From Symsagittifera roscoffensis (taxonomy: Eukaryota > Xenacoelomorpha > Acoela > Convolutidae), in the NCBI RefSeq assembly GCF_963678635.1, contig NC_087064.1, positions 65,961,548-66,025,547 of the forward strand: a DNA stretch of 64,000 bases, written 5' to 3'. The translations under genes were made by a program, and so were the position numbers. Shown here piece by piece: positions 56,701 to 64,000 of the stretch. Positions within the stretch are counted from its first letter, which is position 1; each line of letters begins with the position of its first letter. Under the pieces are notes generated by a model. That model saw nothing but the letters and a program-made list of their open reading frames with translations. It was not told the DNA's origin and searched no databases.

Positions 56701-59700
56701 TTGGAGCAAATTTGAAATTTGGTATTGGTTTTCTGTAAAACCTCCTTGAATGTGTTTACTGTGAACCTGGCGCGGGGCTTTTATTTGACCTTTATTTTAG
56801 CAATCTGCAAATTTACTGGTTGATTCGAGTAAATAAATAATGACCAACACTGACCAAAGTACAAGGCAATGGAAATCCCAAAATCTGCTGAGAGTTTAAT
56901 AAAGAATGAAACTATTGTGTAAAGATTGAAGAAATTCTTGAAAATGAACAAATGAAAGGTTTCTTGAAGTTGGAGACGTTTTAAAGATGCAATAGTGTTG
57001 GTATGAGTATTTCTGAGAACACTACTTTCAACTATTGATGTGATGACATTAACACCGACATTCTGGTAAATTTTGATTCAATGAACCCTGTGTAACTGAC
57101 TCTGCACTTGAACCCTATAAGGCGCACTTGAACCCTATAAAACGATGATCTGGATGACCTTGAACCGTGGTTTAGGTGAAGAATATTTGTGAGCGAGCGG
57201 ACACTCTGGCTGGTAAATATGGAGACTATTCGGACGAGATTCTCGAGAAAAAAATGTCGATTAATGACATCTGGGCTAAACTGCAGGCGGAGGCGACAGA
57301 CAGGAAGAATAAGTTGAATGCGGCGCATGATATGTTTCTGTTCTTGGGGGAGCACACTGACTTGATGCAGTGGATTAAGGAGAAGACGACGCTGTTGAAG
57401 AGTGACGAGTTGGCTACTGATGTTCCAGGGGCGGAGCAGTTGATTAACAGACACAATGAGCACAAGGTTAGAAAAGGGTGTTACACCCTAGAGAAGGGTG
57501 GAACTTTTCCAGTCAAATAAAGTTCATTTCCCAATTATTGGCATCCCCATCTATTGGCAATATCGGCAATTATTGCCGTGATTAGCCTAAAAATTTTTAA
57601 GTTAATTAAATAATGCAGTGTTTCTTAGCACAATCAACTGTTCTAATTGTTGAAATAACTAGAAAAAATAATTGGGCTAGCGTTTAGCTATTTAAGTTAG
57701 CCTGGAGAGTATTATGGCTTGTTAAGTCAAATGCCGAATGTAGGTCATGCCGAATATTGGCAATTCTGCATTTAATGCTGTGATCGGTCAAATTTATTTT
57801 TGCGTCCATTAGTTCAATTTATTTTTTGTGTAATGGCGTGATTTTGAAATATCGATAGCAATATATGTATCCAGGCTGAGCTGTTGGCGGAGGAAGATTC
57901 ATTCACGCGATGTGAAGACTTGGGCAACAAACTCATAGAGGCCGAGCACCCCAACTCGGACTCCATCAAGGACAAACTGGCCGAGTTGGCGCGGGAGAAG
58001 GCGGCCCTGTTTGCCCTGTGGGACGAGAGGAAGTTGATCTACTCGCAGTGCATTGAGTACCAGATATTCTGCAGAGACGTGGAACAGACGGAGGCCTGGT
58101 TGGCCAAACAGGAGGTCAGGATTAGTATAAGATACGCACTTGCACAGGAAAATGTCTTAAAATGCTCTTATAACTAGAGAACTCGTTCATTTTAATGCAA
58201 TTATGTATGAACGCACTTGGGTATATATACAGCTTTTAAGAATCGATGAACATACTTCAGACCCTTATATAGGTTGCGATGGTTTTTAAAAAAATTTTTT
58301 TGGAAAAATTTCTCGGTTTGTTTTCTGATTTTTTTTTTAAATTCATTTTATTTCCATTGTTAAAAGGAAGACAAACTCCACTTTCGAACAACAAAAGAGT
58401 AAAAATCACGTGAAACAAAGTAACAGTCTGGAATGAGGGGAGATAATAAAAATGGACTCTCCTCGACAGGATTATTAAGGCCTATTGATAGCTCCTCTGT
58501 GATTCGCAGGAACCACAAAAAGTTTTAGTTTCGAAATTGGAATTTAATTTTCAGATATCCCATCGAAATAAACAATTTTATTATCGAACCAGTTCTCTCA
58601 AATGGGCTGATTTTCTCTAAAAAAAATTATGCCAATCATAATTGTTCTAGAAATTCAAAGAGTTTCAAGTAATCAATTTTTGTTTGAAATTCGAAAGCTG
58701 AGATTTTTGCAAAAAATAAGTCCTTGACGTTCATTGACTCTTTTCCAACTGTCTGTTGGCTGTGTTTTTATCTTTTTGCTTGTAATAATTCCATTTGTTC
58801 AGGCCTTCCTGGACAACGATGACCTGGGTGACTCTGTGGATGGAGTGGAGGCCCTGCTGAAGAAACATGAGGACTTCGAGAAGAGTCTGTCTGCTCAGGA
58901 GGAGAAAGTGAACACTTTGAGTGACTTTGCCAACCAGTTGATTGACACTCAGCCTCCACACTACGCTACAGATGACATCACTAAGAGACGAGACGCAGTA
59001 AGTATTGCTTGAATAAAAAAATCTAAAATCCTCTTTTTTGAATCAAAAAAATCCTAAAACCTAAAATCCTGTTATATCCAAAACCTAAGTTGATATTGTA
59101 GCATTTTTTTCCTGGTACATCTTGTTAAGAAAGTGCTGCAAATGCCAAGCTTATGGTCAACAGAATAACGAAATTTGGAACAAAATTTATCCTAGATGAG
59201 ATTAGATGATTTGTGTTTAGCTGGTGAACCGACGTAAAACTTTGCATGAGAAGATGCAGAGTAGACGCACTCTTCTGGAGCTGTCCTTCAGATACCAGCA
59301 GTTCGAAAGAGACGCTTACGAGATCAAAACGTGGATCAACGAGCGCTTCAAGACAGTCAGAGACGAGAGTGCCTACAGGGACCCCACCAACCTCCAAGGC
59401 AAGCTGCAGAAGCACCATGCATTCACAAGTGAGATCGAGTCCAACAAGGCCAGGATTGATGGAGTGTTGGCTACTGGACAGCAGATGATTAACGAAGATC
59501 ATTTCCAGAGCGACGAGTGAGTCTCGTTTTGTATATATTTTTTAGATTTTTGGCCATAAGCAATTTTTTTGGCGTCTGCTTTTGCAACTGCAGTTTTTAG
59601 TATTAACTTTTGCTCAAATTGAATTGGAAAAAAATGAGAATTAGAAGTTATGAAATGTGATTTTTTAAAGTTCTGCACATTTGTTATGGGCATTGTTTTG

Positions 59701-62700
59701 CACATTTGTTATGGGCCATGGCTTTGACGCTTTGATTTTAAAATCTAATCTGTGTTCTGAAATATGGTGTCAAATTTGTTGTCTCTTTTTAAGCGAATTT
59801 ATCTCAAAGTGAGCATCAACCTACTGGGAAACTGTAATGAAATAATTAATCAGAGATTCATTTGAACAGATATCGCATTCCCCGAATGTTTATATTCTTT
59901 TTCGAACACATGATTTTTTGCCGTGATGAGCTCTAGCATATTGCTTGTGAAATTGACATTGTTATACATGGTTGATATTCCGGGAATGTGTTATCGCAGG
60001 GTTAATGAAATCTCGGCTCTTTTTTCGTATTCCGCCCACAATTATTTTTTTGTAGAGTTCCAAAATAGTAATCAAAAATAAAATTGAAACAACGAATTAG
60101 CGACTCATTTGATTTCAACCAATCAATTGCTAGCATTTCCAATTATCTTTTCCTATTTCGTGACTTGGAAATTTGGACGGAATCAGTTAAAAGAAGAAAC
60201 AATGTCTTCATCTCAGTTAATCGTGTTGGCTTTTTCTCAGTCATAATGTGGAGGGCTTCTGTCTATCTGAAACTGTTTTGTGATCTGTATAGTAATTTTC
60301 CTGCTTCCTAATCATAACTGTAATGTGTTTTGTGAAAACGTCTTCATCTGAAAAATTAATACGCAGTCCGAGCAAAGTCAACAACTCTTATCCTTGAATA
60401 TGCATAATTGCGAACGAAAGTTTCTACGACACTATGATTTTCAGATGACTAAACAAAAACAATTTGAACAAACTGCGATTCAAATTTCTACGACAAAACT
60501 GATTTACAGTTTACAAAAACTGCAACAGCAATCAGTTTTTTCTTGAAAGTAGTACCTAGCTAGAGTATTCTTGATTTTATTTAGTGAGTCCTGAACCCTT
60601 TCGATTTGTTGACTTAGCTCTTATTCTCTGTTCACGTCTCTCAAGTTTTGTTCTTGAAATCACAAGTTACATTTCACAGGATCCATGACCGAAACCAGGA
60701 ACTGAAATCGGAGTTCGGGCAGTTGGAAGATGAGACGAGACAAAAGGAGGTGTTGATTGTGGCGGCGATTGACGCCCAGGCATACTACAGAGGAGTGGAG
60801 GATCTGGAGTTGTGGATGAGTGAGATCGAGGCACACTTGGCCAGTGATGACTACGGCAAGGACCTGGCATCTTGTCATAACCTGATTAAGAAGCACCAGC
60901 TGCTGGAGGTGGATGTGCAACAGCACAGAGACAGAGTAGAGGGTGTGTACAGACAGTGCAAGAAGTTCACGGAGGCCAAACACTTCGACACTCCCAACAT
61001 CAAGCACAAGCAGGAGGAAGTTCAGAGGAGATATGTCGACCTCAGGGTCAGTCATCGTTGCCTGGATTTATTGCTTTTAGGCGTATTAATACAACAGGAT
61101 TCAGTTTCAATCTTTTTGGGAACCACTGAGTCATCAGTGTATGGATAGATCAAAGAGAATTTGACCAAAATTATTGTCAAATGATCACGAACATTTTTTG
61201 AGGCCCCACGAGTGTCCTCAAATGTAATTAATATTTCAAAAGACCAAGAAATTTTGTCTTCCATAAATCAATTGTGTTGTGTTCGTTAGGATCCGATGAA
61301 AAAACGAAAGGCGAAGCTGGAAGACGCCATGAGACTGCACCAGCTGTTCCGGGACATTGAAGACGAGGAGTCCTGGATTCGAGAGAAGGAGCCGGTAGCC
61401 CAGAGCCAGGCCAGAGGAAAGGACTTGATCGGGGCCCAGAAGTTGCTGAAGAAACACCACGCGCTCATTGCAGAGATAGATGCTCACGAAGACAGTCTGA
61501 ACAAGGTTGGTGTCAGAGATTTAATTTTTTTGTCACCATTTACCTTGAAGCGCTTATTCGCTGTTCAAGAAGTTTTTATTTTGAAAAAATAAAGAAATTG
61601 AACACGACTTAGATTTCGGATTTTGAGGGATGATCGATGAAAATCCAGATTCAAGTCAGGATTAATATAAACGCGTCATATTTGTTCTTTTCAGGTTGTG
61701 CAAACAGCTAAAGACATGATGGGCGAAGAGCATTTCGCAGCCGAGGAGATCCAGAACAAGATCGATGACGTCACAGCCATGTGGGACAAGCTGAAGGAGA
61801 GGAGCAACGCCCGACTTGACGATCTCCAGGATGCCTTGGAGGCACAGGAGTACCTGCTGGATGCTAATGAAGCCAGTGCCTGGATGAATGAGAAGCTACC
61901 CTTGGTGGCACCGACCGGAAAGTACGGAAAGAACCAGGATGCCATCAACGTAAGAGATTTAACCAACTATTTAGGCAGAAATAATTTAGGTAGCCTAATC
62001 GAAACGTGACATGATCTTGGGGATAGTGAGCATATGGCACTTGCAAAAATATGATTCGTACTGACAGTCGAATCCAAAACCTTTCGTTTTGAAGTATTGT
62101 AAAAAACGACCCATCAAAAATGATTTTTTTTTGAAATGCAGGTTTCAGCTTTAGAAAACATGATTTAGGAAACATGAAAAAAAGGAAACATGAAAAAAAT
62201 GCTAAAAACGACTAGAATCATCTTCATCCTTGCTTTGTTGTTAAGTCTGCTGTGAAGAAGCACCAGAACCTGATGAAGGACATAGACAGCTACAAGAAGG
62301 TGATAGACAACCTGGCCCAGAAGGCACAGGAGTGCAAGGCGCCAGACAAGGAGGTCACCGATGTGGTGGATCTGGAGTGTGCCACGGTGGTGTACGACTA
62401 TCTGGAGAAGAACCCGAGGGAGTTGTCAGTCAAGAAGGGAGAGACCGTCACTATCCTCTCCACGCCAACAAGGGTAGGGTAACAAATACCTTCGTTGATC
62501 ATGAAGCGAAAACACTCGGCAATTCACTGACAATCAGGGGAAGATTTAAGGGAGGATTCGACCCCCTCGCCACCCAAAGGGTCCCCTTTTGAACTATTAC
62601 GGAATCCCCATCTGGCAGACTTGCACCTAATTTTTTCTGAGGCAACTTTGGCGTCAATTATACCAATTTTGTCATAACCTTCCAAAAACTGCCCATATTT

Positions 62701-63504
62701 AGCGTTTGGCTTAATAGTCTTTATAGTGTCTTGGTAGAGCTCGGAAAATCAATTTGGCCGGCCTATAAATGGTCAATAATTTTTCATTTTTTTTTGAAAT
62801 GCGTCTGCCCTCGAGAATTCTAGATTCGCCCTTGATGGCAATGCTTCAAAGCAACTATGTTCAAATTGTGTCCATTTATCTAAACCGGAGCAAAACTATG
62901 CTAGTCCTAGAGAAGTATAATTTGCCTCATATTGTTGTTGTTTCCAGGACTGGTACAAGGTGGAGAATCAGGAGGGCAAGCAGGGCTTCGTGCCGGCCAA
63001 TCACCTGAAGAGGGCAGAGCCAGTGGTGAAGAGCAGCCAGGAGAGACTGGCGGAGGAGGCGAGGACGGTGTCCGACCGACAGAAACAGATTGAGAACCAG
63101 TACGGCGACCTCAAGGTCAGAACAACACATACACAACATACATGCATTAAAGTATAGGGGAGTTGTCTCACCACCCAAAAGAACCGTTATCTACCAGTTT
63201 AAGGGGAAAAACACGATGTTTTTTTATCGAAACCCACCACAACGAGGCTCAAGAACGACGTTCTCTAATCGATTTGTGAAGTCGTGTCCTATATATTATT
63301 TTGGGCGGAGTATGAAAAAAGACAGGACGAAGTAATTGAGTTGTTTAAGTTGAGCTTGACGTGTGTTTCCATTCGCAGGGGGCAGCAGAGAAGAAGGAGC
63401 GTGCTCTGAAGTTGAGGACCGAACTATACGGACTGAAGGGAGAGTCGAAGAACCTCCTGATGTGGACTTCCAAGAAGAACCACAACAAACTACTCGACCA
63501 AGTG
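51168..63504 (+). CDS. Alpha-spectrin, 5' half (exons 1-16), continues beyond window
   Basis: Membrane-skeleton protein that forms tetramers with beta-spectrin beneath the plasma membrane. Coding exons: 51168-51239, 51511-51681, 52140-52265, 52642-52735, 52838-53058, 53469-53723, 57176-57466, 57875-58114, 58803-58997, 59221-59516, 60680-61046, 61290-61505, 61695-61949, 62246-62473, 62948-63115, 63379-63504. All have AG/GT borders and phases that join; most are phase 0. They give about 1,107 codons. The chain starts with MADVDVKEVG and a partial repeat (the tetramer-site helix), then successive three-helix spectrin repeats with their Trp and RDA/RDxE-type signatures, then an SH3 domain near residues 970-1030. 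That is the place of SH3 in alpha- but not beta-spectrin. No break is seen. Confidence 0.93.
53364..53436 (-). mobile_element. tRNA-like head of a SINE in intron 5
   Basis: On the minus strand the sequence starts GGCGTTGTGGCACATCGG, with an A-box-like segment at 53,414-53,429 and a B box GGGTTCAAATC at 53,377-53,387, 73 nt in all. The spacing is right for an internal RNA polymerase III promoter. A good anticodon arm cannot be drawn, so I take it as a tRNA-derived SINE head and not a working tRNA gene. It lies about 30 bp from the exon 6 acceptor. Confidence 0.55.
53724..57175 (+). other. Large spectrin intron 6 (3.45 kb)
   Basis: Longest intron in the window. AT-rich, with one candidate 15-nt microexon at 55,364-55,378. 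A pair of 17-bp direct repeats (GCACTTGAACCCTATAA) lies near 57,106 and 57,124, just before exon 7. No other gene is seen. Confidence 0.7.
55364..55378 (+). CDS. Candidate alternative microexon of alpha-spectrin (15 nt)
   Basis: TTTTAATTACAG precedes and GTAAAG follows a 15-base stretch coding Ser-Tyr-Thr-Tyr-Lys. It has good splice signals and length divisible by three, between two phase-0 exons, so inclusion would add five residues to a repeat without shifting the frame. Nothing but RNA evidence can confirm it. Confidence 0.35.
57176..58997 (+). CDS. Alpha-spectrin exons 7-9: middle repeats
   Basis: Exons 57176-57466, 57875-58114 and 58803-58997, each of whole codons. Spectrin-repeat signatures include NAAHDMFLFLGEHTDLMQW and YQIFCRDVEQTEAWLAKQE. 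Splice sites are AG/GT throughout. Confidence 0.92.
59221..61949 (+). CDS. Alpha-spectrin exons 10-13: repeats before SH3
   Basis: Exon 10 ends in phase 2 (GA) at a GTGAGT donor and exon 11 opens with G, making Glu. Exons 12 and 13 are whole codons. Signatures include RDAYEIKTWINERF and YRDPTNLQGKLQKH, the latter highly conserved among alpha-spectrins. Confidence 0.93.
62246..63115 (+). CDS. Alpha-spectrin exons 14-15: SH3 domain
   Basis: The SH3 domain is split by an intron: exon 14 ends after the ALYDY-type strand (VVYDYLEKNPRELSVKKGE) and exon 15 starts with Asp-Trp-Tyr-Lys and contains GFVPANHLK. The WYKV, GFVP and N residues of the proline-peptide groove are present. Placement inside a spectrin repeat is the alpha-spectrin hallmark. 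Confidence 0.95.
63379..63504 (+). CDS. Alpha-spectrin exon 16
   Basis: 42 codons beginning Gly-Ala-Ala-Glu-Lys-Lys, continuing the repeat after SH3. Donor GTGAGT. The next exon is beyond the window end; 63,505-64,000 is intron with no exon seen. Confidence 0.88.
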
Positions 63505-64000
63505 GTGAGTTAATTGTCTTTCTCTTTCTTTCATAATAAACTGCTTGCAATTTAGATTCCATTCACTGTAAATTTCGAACATTTACATTAAAATGAAATA
63601 TAATTTCAAGAAAGCCGTGCAACTTTGCAGACAGTTTTCAGGTGCCTCTAATTTCGTATTGGTTTTTGTTCTTTTTCACTGTCGATAGTCAATCCGAAAA
63701 TGGAATAGTACAGCTATACTTTCGTTACATGCCACAATAAGTTCTCATGCTTTGCGGATCTCATTCCAAAGGATCCGTCTCGACCGAACCTTTGATGCCA
63801 TTTACGAGATTCCGTAATTAAGCTCTTACATCTGAGTTTGATTGTATTAGTGTTTTTACTACATTAATAAGATGAATAATAGTTCTAAACTTATTTTTTT
63901 TTTTTTGAATAATTTAAGAGTCGATGAACGTAGTTCAGACTTTTATTTCGGTGGCGATGATTTTTTTTTCAGGATAAATCTATTCTTGTTCAGGCTCAAA

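Overview
The window is from a metazoan nuclear genome, probably a non-vertebrate. Its right end carries the 5' half of an alpha-spectrin gene split into many short GT-AG exons. The rest is layered transposable-element DNA. I cannot name the species from the sequence.

Layout. (1) 1 to about 22,985: element A, a giant Ty3/Gypsy-type LTR retroelement whose 5' LTR lies off the left edge. It carries degraded gag-pol (465-11,591), a macro-domain-like ORF (ORF2), an SGNH/GDSL hydrolase fused to a coiled coil (ORF3), three large ORFs of unknown function (ORF4, ORF5, ORF6), a polypurine-like tract and the start of a 3' LTR. (2) About 22,986-23,576 and 46,498-47,005: two halves of one non-LTR retrotransposon (LINE) reverse-transcriptase gene. 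(3) 23,577-46,497: element B, a complete 22.9-kb relative of A inserted in that LINE. It has 887-bp LTRs differing at about six sites, a tRNA-Asn-like primer-binding site, a 2.5-kb leader with minisatellites, gag-pol, and the same ORF2-ORF6 in the same order. (4) About 47,290-49,150: minus-strand relics of another reverse-transcriptase element. (5) 49,400-51,167: AT-rich DNA with no gene seen. (6) 51,168 to the right edge: alpha-spectrin, 16 coding exons up to just past the SH3 domain, with a tRNA-derived SINE and a candidate 15-nt microexon in its introns.

The system most worth attention is the A/B family. Two clearly diverged copies share a gene set far beyond gag-pol: macro, SGNH hydrolase and three unknown proteins. 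Cistron junctions suggest a polycistronic 3' half read by termination-reinitiation: ATGA stop/start overlaps at ORF4/ORF5 in A and ORF5/ORF6 in B, and 9-12 nt spacing at ORF3/ORF4. A 3' splice-site-like sequence precedes ORF3 in both copies. The pol stop is followed in the same frame by ORF2 in both copies. A 12-nt motif that also forms the tract just before the 3' LTR recurs inside both elements and is read in two different frames, so it is probably kept as nucleic acid, perhaps as extra plus-strand primer sites for a very long genome.

Both copies are broken at several places: A heavily in gag-pol, including a 2.5-kb internal tandem duplication, and B at about five points. All annotations rest on reading motifs and on comparing A with B; no database search was run.
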